NCBI GenBank assembly: GCA_030040955.1
Contig: JASHSH010000136.1
Span: 1-10,837 of the forward strand
Reading direction: 5' to 3'
From: Rhodospirillales bacterium
GTDB lineage: Bacteria; Pseudomonadota; Alphaproteobacteria; Rhodospirillales; Magnetospirillaceae
Length of the DNA: 10,837 nucleotides
Shown here: positions 5,964 to 10,837 of the stretch, piece after piece
Layout: every line of letters begins with the position of its first letter
Position numbering within the stretch: the first letter of the stretch is position 1
Made by a program: the position numbers and the translations under genes
Notes under the pieces: generated by a model
What the model saw: only the letters and a program-made list of their open reading frames with translations
Told to the model about the DNA's origin: nothing
Databases searched by the model: none

Positions 5964-7484
5964 GTGATCCTGAACCGACTGTTCCGCCCGTTCCGCCCGG
6001 CGCGCGAGCGCCTTCCCGCGGCGTTCGCCGCGCTCGGCCTGACCGCGCTGGCCTGGACCCAGGCGCAGGCCGGCTCGCCCGCGACCGAGGGCTTCGCCGA
6101 TCTCGCCCAGAAGCTGCTGCCGGCGGTGGTCAACATCTCGACCACGCAGACGCTGAAGAAGTCGGACGAAGCGCCCGACCTGCCCCAATTCCCGCCCGGC
6201 TCGCCGTTCGAGGAGTTCTTCAAGGACTTCATGGAGCGGCAGGGCCACAACATGGACAACGTGCCGCGCAAGGTCACCGCGCTCGGCTCCGGCTTCATCA
6301 TCGATGCCGCCGGGCTGGTGGTGACCAACAATCACGTCATCGACGACGCCGAGCAGATCACCGTGGTGCTGCACGACGAGCAGGCCTACAAGGCCAAGAT
6401 CGTCGGCCGCGACACCAAGGCCGACCTCGCGCTGCTCAAGATCGACGCACCCGGCAAGCTGCCCTTCGTCAGTTTCGGCAATTCGGACGAGATGCGGGTG
6501 GGCGATTCGGTGATCGCGATCGGCAACCCGTTCGGCCTCGGCGGCACGGTCACCGCCGGCATCATCTCGGCGCGCGCGCGCGACATCAACGCCGGCCCGT
6601 ACGACGATTTCTTCCAGACCGACGCGGCGATCAACAAGGGCAATTCCGGCGGCCCGCTGTTCAACATGAAGGGCGAGGTGATCGGCATCAACACCGCGAT
6701 CTTCTCGCCCTCCGGCGGCTCGATCGGCATCGGCTTCTCGATCCCGTCGAACGAGGCCAAGCCGGTGCTGGTGGACTTGCAGAAATTCGGCAAGACGCGG
6801 CGCGGCTGGCTCGGCGTGCGCATCCAGTCGGTGACATCCGACATCGCCGACAGCCTCGGCCTCAAGGAGGCGAAGGGTGCGCTGATCGCCGGCGTCTCGC
6901 CCGGCGGGCCGGCCGACAAGGCGGGAATCAAGGCCGGCGACGTGGTTCTCTCCTTCGACGGCCGCGACGTTCCCGAGATGCGCCGCCTGCCGCGCATGGT
7001 GGCGGAGACGCAGATCGGCAAGAGCGTCGATGTCGAGCTGTGGCGCGAGGGCAAGTCGGTCTCCGTCAAGGCGGTGGTCGGCGAACTGCCCGAGGAGGAG
7101 GAGAACAAGGAGGCGTCGCAGTCCGACAAGAAGGACAACAAGAAGAGCGACAGCGGCCAGACCGAAATCCCGCCGCTCGGCCTCGCGGTCGCCGACATCA
7201 ATTCGGGCCTGCGCGAGCGTTTCGACCTTCCCGCCGACGCCAAGGGCGTGGTGATCACCGAGGTCAAGCCCGACGGCGCCGCCGCCGACAAGGGACTGCG
7301 CGCCGGCGATCTGATCGTCGAGGCTTCGCAGGAGGCGGTGAAATCGCCGGCCGACCTGGCGCAGAAGGTGGACGCCGCCCGCAAGGCCGGGCGCAAGACG
7401 CTGCTGCTGCTGGTGCAGAACGAGGCCGGGCTGCATTTCGTCCCGCTCCCGGTCACCGGCGCGCAGGGCGAGACGCAGCGCTAG
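5964..7484 (+). CDS. degP: DegP/HtrA-family periplasmic serine protease (Do type)
   Basis: A 506-residue trypsin-fold protease/chaperone that degrades or refolds misfolded envelope proteins. Numbered from the GTG at 5964, the catalytic triad is H124 (VVTNNHVID), D154 (KADLALLKID) and S228 (NKGNSGGPLF), all intact. PDZ1 lies at about 280-375 (GWLGVRIQSV to GELPEEEE) and PDZ2 at about 404-489 (LGLAVADINS onward), joined by a highly charged Lys/Glu/Asp/Ser linker. The signal peptide has an Arg-rich n-region (NRLFRPFRPARER), hydrophobic LPAAFAALGLTALAWT and cleavage after AQA. GTG 5964 is preferred because TGGAG sits 8 nt upstream and gives a normal signal peptide. An ATG at 5856, overlapping the hflC stop, would add 36 basic residues and has a poor ribosome site, though coupling makes it possible. 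It is third in the hflK-hflC operon. Confidence 0.95.
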   Translation: MILNRLFRPFRPARERLPAAFAALGLTALAWTQAQAGSPATEGFADLAQKLLPAVVNISTTQTLKKSDEAPDLPQFPPGSPFEEFFKDFMERQGHNMDNVPRKVTALGSGFIIDAAGLVVTNNHVIDDAEQITVVLHDEQAYKAKIVGRDTKADLALLKIDAPGKLPFVSFGNSDEMRVGDSVIAIGNPFGLGGTVTAGIISARARDINAGPYDDFFQTDAAINKGNSGGPLFNMKGEVIGINTAIFSPSGGSIGIGFSIPSNEAKPVLVDLQKFGKTRRGWLGVRIQSVTSDIADSLGLKEAKGALIAGVSPGGPADKAGIKAGDVVLSFDGRDVPEMRRLPRMVAETQIGKSVDVELWREGKSVSVKAVVGELPEEEENKEASQSDKKDNKKSDSGQTEIPPLGLAVADINSGLRERFDLPADAKGVVITEVKPDGAAADKGLRAGDLIVEASQEAVKSPADLAQKVDAARKAGRKTLLLLVQNEAGLHFVPLPVTGAQGETQR

Positions 7485-7535
7485 GTCGCGATCCCGCTCG
7501 AATCGGATCGCATCCGACCCCGCCCCACCCCACCC

Positions 7536-7553
7536 ATCGACGTATACGTCGAT
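7536..7553. repeat. 18-bp perfect palindrome
   Basis: ATCGACGTATACGTCGAT reads identically on both strands, with two 9-bp arms and no spacer. It sits 51 bp past the htrA stop and immediately before the hairpin array. With no spacer it is poorly suited to be an RNA hairpin terminator and better suited to be a site for a dimeric DNA-binding protein or an end of the neighbouring repeat. Function is unknown. Confidence 0.6.
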
Positions 7554-7664
7554 CTCCCCGTAACGGGGGAGGGGACGTGCTCCAACGAACAACTCCCTCC
7601 CCCTCTGCGGGGAGGAGACACGCGCCCATGAAGAACTCCCTCCCCCGCTTGCGCAGGGAGGGCA
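7554..7664. repeat. Three consecutive GC-rich hairpins between convergent genes
   Basis: Three related inverted repeats follow each other at about 40-bp spacing. They are CCCCG-TAA-CGGGG (7556-7568), CCTCCCC/GGGGAGG (7596-7602 with 7609-7615) and CCCTCCC/GGGAGGG (7638-7644 with 7656-7662). The last two share the lead-in AACTCCCTCCCCC. The C-rich/G-rich arms resemble REP-like elements that are abundant in alphaproteobacterial intergenic regions. Lying between htrA (rightward) and serB (leftward), they would fold in both transcripts and may act as a bidirectional terminator or 3'-end stabiliser. None has a T run, so factor-independent termination is not assured. Confidence 0.65.
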
Positions 7665-7698
7665 GGGGTGGGGGCGGCGCGTCCAATCCGACGGAGAC

Positions 7699-8589
7699 CT
7701 ACTCCGCGAACTCCGCGCGCCGGTAGCCCTGGACGAACAGCAGGGCGGTCAGATCGGCGTGATCGACGCGGGCGCGGCAGCGCGCCGCCACCGCCGGCTT
7801 GGCGTGGAACGCCACCCCGAGCCCCGCCGCCGCCAGCATCTCCAGATCGTTGGCCCCGTCGCCGACGGCGAGCGACGATTCGAGCGCGATGCCGCGCGAC
7901 TCCGCCGTGTGGCGCAGCGTCTCCAGCTTGGCGTGCCCGTCGCGGATCGGCTCGGCCACCCGGCCGGTGAGCTTGCCCTTGGCGATCTCGAGCTCGTTGG
8001 CCACGTCCTGGTCGAAGCCGCAATGCGCGCGCACCGCGGCGGTGAAGAAGGTGAACCCGCCGGACACCAACACCGTATGCGCGCCGTTCGCCCGCATCGT
8101 GCGCACCAGGGCGCGCGCGCCCGGCGTGTAGGCGATCGCCGCCAGCGTCTCCTTCAGCGCGGCCAGGGGAAGGCCGCGCAGCAGACCCACGCGCTCGCGC
8201 AAGGCGGTCGGGAAGTCGATCTCGCCGTTCATCGCGCGCGCCGTGATCTCGGCCACCTGCTGCTTGCGCCCGGCCCGCGCCGCGAGCTCGTCGAGCGTCT
8301 CGCCGACCACGATGGTCGCGTCCATGTCGGCGACCAGCAGGCCCTTGCGCCTTCCCTCCGCCGGCTGCGCCAGCAGATCGACCGCGCGGCCCGCCAGGCA
8401 CCGCCGGGCCGCCGCTTCGGCCGCATCCTCGTCGATTCCGGCGAACGGAAGATCGAGGGCGCGGGCGGGATCGAGCCAGGCCGGCTCGCCGGGTTGCGCG
8501 CCGGCCGCGGCAAGCGCGTCGCGCAGGCCGCGCGCCCGGGCCTCGTCGAGGCCGCCGGACGGATCGATCGCGGTAAGCACGCGTTGCAT
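7699..8589 (-). CDS. serB: Phosphoserine phosphatase
   Basis: A 296-residue HAD-superfamily enzyme that hydrolyses O-phosphoserine to serine, the last step of the phosphorylated serine pathway. Residues 1-80 form the less conserved N-terminal region. HAD motif I is DMDAT (88-92), with D88 the likely nucleophile and D90 the acid/base. Motif II is S176 in VLVSGGF, the motif III lysine is probably K221 (DGHAKLETL), and motif IV is GDGANDLEML (243-252) with Mg-binding D244. The cap region ENGEIDF-like sequence MNGEIDFPTALRERV (120-134) is characteristic of SerB. Every key residue is present and the length is normal for Alphaproteobacteria. The ATG at 8589 (MQRVLTAID) has a weak Shine-Dalgarno, but the frame upstream runs into repeat DNA, so earlier starts are unlikely. 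It is convergent with htrA and divergent from the GST gene. Confidence 0.95.
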   Translation of the reverse strand: MQRVLTAIDPSGGLDEARARGLRDALAAAGAQPGEPAWLDPARALDLPFAGIDEDAAEAAARRCLAGRAVDLLAQPAEGRRKGLLVADMDATIVVGETLDELAARAGRKQQVAEITARAMNGEIDFPTALRERVGLLRGLPLAALKETLAAIAYTPGARALVRTMRANGAHTVLVSGGFTFFTAAVRAHCGFDQDVANELEIAKGKLTGRVAEPIRDGHAKLETLRHTAESRGIALESSLAVGDGANDLEMLAAAGLGVAFHAKPAVAARCRARVDHADLTALLFVQGYRRAEFAE

Positions 8590-8638
8590 GGATGGGCGCG
8601 CGGGCACCAAGGCGGGAAATTGTCGGTTCGAGGCGGCT

Positions 8639-8667
8639 TCGCTATCGGCTCGCGGCTTCCATGTCAA
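8639..8667 (-). promoter_or_regulatory. Candidate sigma-70-type promoter of serB
   Basis: On the minus strand a consensus TTGACA (8662-8667) is followed after 17 bp by TAGCGA (8639-8644). The start would be near 8632, giving a leader of about 43 nt. The -35 is a perfect match; the -10 is moderate. It lies between serB and repeat copy B. Confidence 0.5.
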
Positions 8668-8700
8668 CCCGGTGACGCAGCAGAAATCGTTTGCCTCACC

Positions 8701-8788
8701 CTGGGGGTTTTTCGCCTCTCCTTCGACTCGGCGCTGCGCGCCGGCTCGGGATGAGGCGAAAAATGTCTCGAAGGGGGAGGCAAAGGGC
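8701..8788 (+). repeat. Dispersed palindromic extragenic repeat, copy B
   Basis: The inverted counterpart of the copy at 1687-1770, about 7 kb apart, with about 90 percent identity by eye over about 80 bp. Dyads are TTCGCCTC (8711-8718) with GAGGCGAA (8753-8760), a central GGCGC-TGC-GCGCC hairpin (8730-8742), and outer arms CCTCTCCTTCGA with TCGAAGGGGGAGG. It fills most of the divergent gap upstream of the GST gene and ends about 50 bp before its ATG. It codes for nothing recognisable. Confidence 0.75.
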
Positions 8789-8839
8789 GACAGTGCGCCG
8801 ACAGCGTGTATCATCGCGCGAGCCGAAGGGGAGGCGGGC

Positions 8840-9463
8840 ATGATCAAGGTCCATCATCTCGAAAATTCGCGCTCCCAGCGCATCCTCTGGCTGCTCGAGG
8901 AGCTGGGGGTCGGCTACGAGGTCGTGCCCTATGCGCGCGATCCGAAATCCCGATTCGCGCCGCCCGAGCTGAAATCGATCCACCCGCTCGGCAAGTCTCC
9001 GGTGATCGAGGACGAGGGCCGGGTGGTCGCGGAGTCGGGCGCGATCGTCGAATATCTCGCGCGCAAATATGGCGGCGGGAAACTCTTTCCGTCCACCGAT
9101 TCGCCCGCCCATGTCGAGCATCTGCAATGGATGCACTTCGCCGAAGGCTCGGCGATGTTCCCGCTCGTGCTCGCCCTGTATGTGGGGCGGCTGGGCGAGG
9201 CCGGCGCGCCGCTGCGGCCGCGCATCCAATCCGAGCTCGCCAACTATCTCGGCTTCATCGACCGCGCGTTGGCGGGCCGCGACTTTCTGATGGGCGCCGA
9301 GCCGATGGCCGCCGATTTCATGATGAGCTTCGTCGTCGAGGCCGCGGTCGCGCGCGGCCATGCCGCGGACTTGCCCAACCTGCGCGCCTATCAGACGCGC
9401 ATCCGCGCGCGGCCGGCCTACCAGCGCGCCATCGAGCGCGGCGGTCCGTTCCGGCTTGCCTGA
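8840..9463 (+). CDS. Glutathione S-transferase family protein (Gtt1-like)
   Basis: A 207-residue cytosolic GST-fold protein. The thioredoxin-like N-terminal domain (1-78) starts IKVHHLENSRSQRILWLLEELG, with the S-R-S-x-R-I-L-W-L-L-E-E-L motif typical of Gtt1-like enzymes. S10 or S12 is the likely glutathione-activating position. The cis-proline is P54 (GKSPVIED), and E65-S66 in VVAESGAIVEYL contact the glutathione gamma-glutamyl group. The helical C-terminal domain (about 90-200) carries the usual N-capping/hydrophobic core near MAADFMMSF. It probably conjugates glutathione to, or reduces, electrophiles; the substrate cannot be predicted. The ATG at 8840 follows a strong GGGGAGG with good spacing. 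No clear promoter is seen upstream beyond a lone TATCAT at 8809-8814. It converges on the small secreted-protein gene, with only 10 bp between stops. Confidence 0.93.
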   Translation: MIKVHHLENSRSQRILWLLEELGVGYEVVPYARDPKSRFAPPELKSIHPLGKSPVIEDEGRVVAESGAIVEYLARKYGGGKLFPSTDSPAHVEHLQWMHFAEGSAMFPLVLALYVGRLGEAGAPLRPRIQSELANYLGFIDRALAGRDFLMGAEPMAADFMMSFVVEAAVARGHAADLPNLRAYQTRIRARPAYQRAIERGGPFRLA

Positions 9464-9473
9464 GGGAGCAGGC

Positions 9474-9743
9474 TCACTGCTGCTTCTGCTTCGGCATCAC
9501 GATATAGGTGCCGTCGGGATGCTTCTTCCAGCAGGCGTCGGACTTGCACTTGAGCACCATCACCCCGGTCTGGGTCTTGGCGCTCTTCGGCTTCGCCGCC
9601 TTCGGCGCCGCCGGCTCGCGGCTCGATTCGCGCTCGTCTCCCCAACTGTCGCGGAGCTTGATCGTCTCGGCCCGCGCGGGCGGCGGGGCGAGCGCGATCC
9701 AGGCGACAGCGGCCGTCAGCGCGGCGGCGGCAATTCGACGCAT
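9474..9743 (-). CDS. Small secreted two-cysteine protein, unknown function
   Basis: An 89-residue protein I do not recognise. Residues 1-25 form a clear Sec signal peptide (MRRIAAAALTAAVAWIALA, cleavage after ARA), so it should be periplasmic or exported. The mature 64 residues begin ETIKLRDSWGDE. A low-complexity Ala/Lys/Pro stretch follows (about 45-58), then a compact C-terminal piece with C66 and C71 (KCKSDACWKKHPDGTYIV) and a Lys/Gln tail. The C-x4-C spacing could form a disulfide or bind a metal or haem, but it is not CxxCH. The ATG at 9743 is chosen because AAGGGGAAG precedes it and the signal peptide starts there; an ATG at 9764 would add seven residues. A candidate promoter (TTGCGG at 9790-9795, 18 bp, TAAGGT at 9766-9771, minus strand) lies in the short gap shared with miaA. 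Confidence 0.75.
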   Translation of the reverse strand: MRRIAAAALTAAVAWIALAPPPARAETIKLRDSWGDERESSREPAAPKAAKPKSAKTQTGVMVLKCKSDACWKKHPDGTYIVMPKQKQQ

Positions 9744-9765
9744 CGACTTCCCCTTCGCGCCCACA

Positions 9766-9795
9766 ACCTTAGGGCGCGCGCGGGAGAGACCGCAA
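9766..9795 (-). promoter_or_regulatory. Candidate promoter of the small secreted protein gene
   Basis: On the minus strand TTGCGG (9790-9795) and TAAGGT (9766-9771) are spaced by 18 bp, upstream of a good Shine-Dalgarno. The similarity to consensus is moderate. No equally clear promoter is visible for miaA in this gap. Confidence 0.3.
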
Positions 9796-9820
9796 GCGCA
9801 AGTAGGTGGGGCGCGGCTCC

Positions 9821-10762
9821 GTGAAGCGCGCGCTGATCGCCGTCGGCGGGCCGACCGGCTCGGGCAAGTCCGCGCTCGCGCTCCGCGTCGCCAAGGAATT
9901 CGGCGGCAACGTGATCAACGCCGACGCGATGCAAGTCTATGAAGGCCTGGCGATTCTCACCAACCGGCCGAGCCCGGAGGACGAGGCGCGGTTGCCGCAT
10001 CGTCTCTACGGATTTCTCTCGCCGACCGAGGCCTGCTCGGCCGGGCGCTGGCGCGAACTCGCGCGGGCCGAATGCGATACCGCCTGGGAGGCCGGCCGCC
10101 TGCCGATCCTGGTCGGCGGCACGGGGCTGTATATCCGTGCGCTGCTCGGCGGGCTGGCGCCGATCCCGCCGATCCCGGAAGCGGTGCGCGCGCGGACGCG
10201 GGAATCCTTCCGCGAGCTGGGCAATTCCGAATTCCACGCCCGCCTTGCCGCGCGCGATCCCGAGATGGGCGCCCGGCTCCATCCCGGCGACAGCCAGCGT
10301 CTGATGCGCGCCTGGGAAGTGATCGAGGCGACCGGCATCTCGCTCGCCCGCTGGCAGGCGCGGCGGGACGAAGGCGGCATCGGCGCGCGGGCTTTCGGCA
10401 TCCTGGCCGCGCCGCCGATGCCCGCGCTCTACGCCGCCTGCGATGCGCGCTTCCGCGTCATGGTGGAGCGCGGCGCCATCGGCGAGGTGCGCGCGCTTCT
10501 GGCCCGCAAGCTCGATCCCGCGCTGCCGGCGATGAAGGCGCTGGGGGTGCGCGAACTTGCCCGCCATATCGAAGGCGAGATCGGCCTGGAAGAGGCGGTC
10601 GCGCTCGCCCAGCGTTCCACCCGCAACTATGCCAAGCGCCAGGCCACCTGGTTCCGGCATCAATGGACGCCCGACCTGACTGTCCCCGCGCAATTTTCGG
10701 AAAGTTTTAGTAACGATATCTTTACGAAAATTCGGCAGTATCTATTGACCACCGCCGGGTGA
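9821..10762 (+). CDS. miaA: tRNA dimethylallyltransferase
   Basis: A 313-residue enzyme that transfers a dimethylallyl group from DMAPP to N6 of adenosine-37 in tRNAs reading UNN codons. Numbered from the GTG at 9821, the P-loop is GPTGSGKS (10-17). The catalytic-aspartate region is NADAMQVYEGL (33-43), and the substrate-channel motif is LVGGTGLYIRALL (97-109). The tRNA-binding/insertion region includes DSQRLMRAWEVIEATG (157-172), and the C-terminal signature is TRNYAKRQATWFRHQ (267-281). All are intact and the length is normal. The GTG at 9821 is preferred because AGGTGG lies about 11 nt upstream; a GTG at 9806 would add five residues and has a poorer ribosome site. The last 24 codons switch abruptly to AT-rich, locally rare codons (TTT, AGT, ATT, CTA) that overlay a dyad, described separately. 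Confidence 0.95.
   Translation: MKRALIAVGGPTGSGKSALALRVAKEFGGNVINADAMQVYEGLAILTNRPSPEDEARLPHRLYGFLSPTEACSAGRWRELARAECDTAWEAGRLPILVGGTGLYIRALLGGLAPIPPIPEAVRARTRESFRELGNSEFHARLAARDPEMGARLHPGDSQRLMRAWEVIEATGISLARWQARRDEGGIGARAFGILAAPPMPALYAACDARFRVMVERGAIGEVRALLARKLDPALPAMKALGVRELARHIEGEIGLEEAVALAQRSTRNYAKRQATWFRHQWTPDLTVPAQFSESFSNDIFTKIRQYLLTTAG
10692..10732. promoter_or_regulatory. AT-rich dyad inside the 3' end of miaA (possible operator)
   Basis: AATTTTCG (10692-10699) is mirrored by CGAAAATT (10725-10732), and AAAG (10701-10704) by CTTT (10720-10723). That gives 12 of 13 paired positions. A second near-perfect 16-bp palindrome, GTAAC-GATATC-TTTAC with one mismatch pair, sits inside at 10710-10725. 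The AT-richness is exceptional in this window. It lies just upstream of a promoter-like TTGACC/TAGCCT pair, so an operator or upstream element for the gene beyond the window is plausible. The regulator is unknown. Confidence 0.45.
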
Positions 10763-10774
10763 GCGCATAGCCTG
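10746..10774 (+). promoter_or_regulatory. Candidate promoter for the gene beyond the right edge
   Basis: TTGACC is separated by 17 bp from TAGCCT. It starts inside the final codons of miaA and ends just past its stop. The pair resembles the candidate serB promoter (TTGACA, 17 bp, TAGCGA). In several Alphaproteobacteria acetolactate synthase genes (ilv) follow miaA, but no part of that gene is visible here. Confidence 0.4.
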
Positions 10775-10816
10775 CGTGCCTTCCCGCTTTTGCGCGGCGC
10801 GGAGGGTGGCGCGTGG

Positions 10817-10837
10817 CCGCCCCCGGGCGGGTGTTTT
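10817..10837 (+). terminator. Candidate intrinsic terminator or attenuator hairpin at the window edge
   Basis: CCGCC (10817-10821), loop CCCG and GGCGG (10826-10830) form a short all-GC stem followed by GTGTTTT, cut by the end of the window. It could terminate miaA transcription. Being about 40 nt downstream of the candidate promoter, it could instead attenuate the next operon. The T run may continue beyond the edge. Confidence 0.35.

Noticed and set aside
5787..7592. 601-codon minus-strand frame opposite htrA
   Set aside because: The translation is Asp/Arg/Leu/His-rich with no domain and mirrors the codon periodicity of htrA. The sense protein has an intact protease triad and PDZ domains.
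7554..7664. Possible CRISPR-like array
   Set aside because: Only three units with non-identical, palindromic stems and irregular spacing, no constant-length spacers and no cas genes; REP-like hairpins explain it better.
8786..8814. Promoter for the GST gene using TATCAT
   Set aside because: The -10-like hexamer lacks any acceptable -35 at 16-18 bp (GGCGAC), so it is not listed as a promoter.
8590..8847. N-terminal extension of serB upstream of MQRVLTAID
   Set aside because: It would translate the dispersed repeat and the candidate serB promoter. No SerB family similarity is seen before the ATG at 8589.
9716..10693. 325-codon minus-strand frame opposite miaA
   Set aside because: Shadow of miaA; no recognisable domain, and it overlaps a gene with full family motifs.
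10710..10724. CtrA binding site (TTAA-N7-TTAA)
   Set aside because: The sequence is GTAA-N7-TTTA, two mismatches from the core. It fits the local palindrome better than a CtrA site.

Overview
The window is GC-rich (roughly two thirds G+C) chromosomal DNA with near-continuous coding. The set mrp, hflK-hflC, degP/htrA, serB and miaA is a familiar neighbourhood in Alphaproteobacteria. The diguanylate cyclase and pentapeptide-protein types and the palindromic extragenic repeats also fit that class. I cannot narrow it further from sequence alone. There are no tRNA or rRNA genes, CRISPR arrays, transposases, phage genes or integration signatures.

Layout. Positions 1-53 may hold the last codons of a rightward gene. 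Next come two leftward genes, 7 bp apart: a secreted pentapeptide-repeat protein and, downstream of it, a cytoplasmic GGDEF diguanylate cyclase. A 225-bp gap follows with one copy of a palindromic dispersed repeat. Then come a leftward CBS-pair protein with its own likely promoter and a leftward Mrp/ApbC-type iron-sulfur carrier ATPase with a His-rich linker. mrp is divergent from hflK-hflC-htrA, a rightward operon for membrane and envelope protein quality control. The divergent promoters appear to share one -10 hexamer. htrA is convergent with serB (phosphoserine phosphatase). The gap between them holds an 18-bp perfect palindrome and three consecutive GC hairpins. The serB/GST divergent gap carries a second, inverted copy of the dispersed repeat and a good serB promoter. 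A Gtt1-like glutathione S-transferase, a small secreted two-cysteine protein on the opposite strand, and miaA complete the window.

Genes working together. HflK and HflC form the inner-membrane SPFH complex that governs FtsH. HtrA is the periplasmic protease/chaperone arm of the same stress response, and tight 4-nt overlaps support one transcript. Mrp (Fe-S delivery), SerB (serine synthesis) and MiaA (tRNA A37 prenylation) are housekeeping.

The gene content is ordinary, and I found no convincing new multigene system. The parts most worth a second look are non-coding: an abruptly AT-rich double dyad inside the last codons of miaA, followed by a promoter-like element and a GC hairpin with a T run at the window edge; the dispersed palindromic repeat; the palindrome-plus-triple-hairpin array; and the shared -10 of mrp/hflK.
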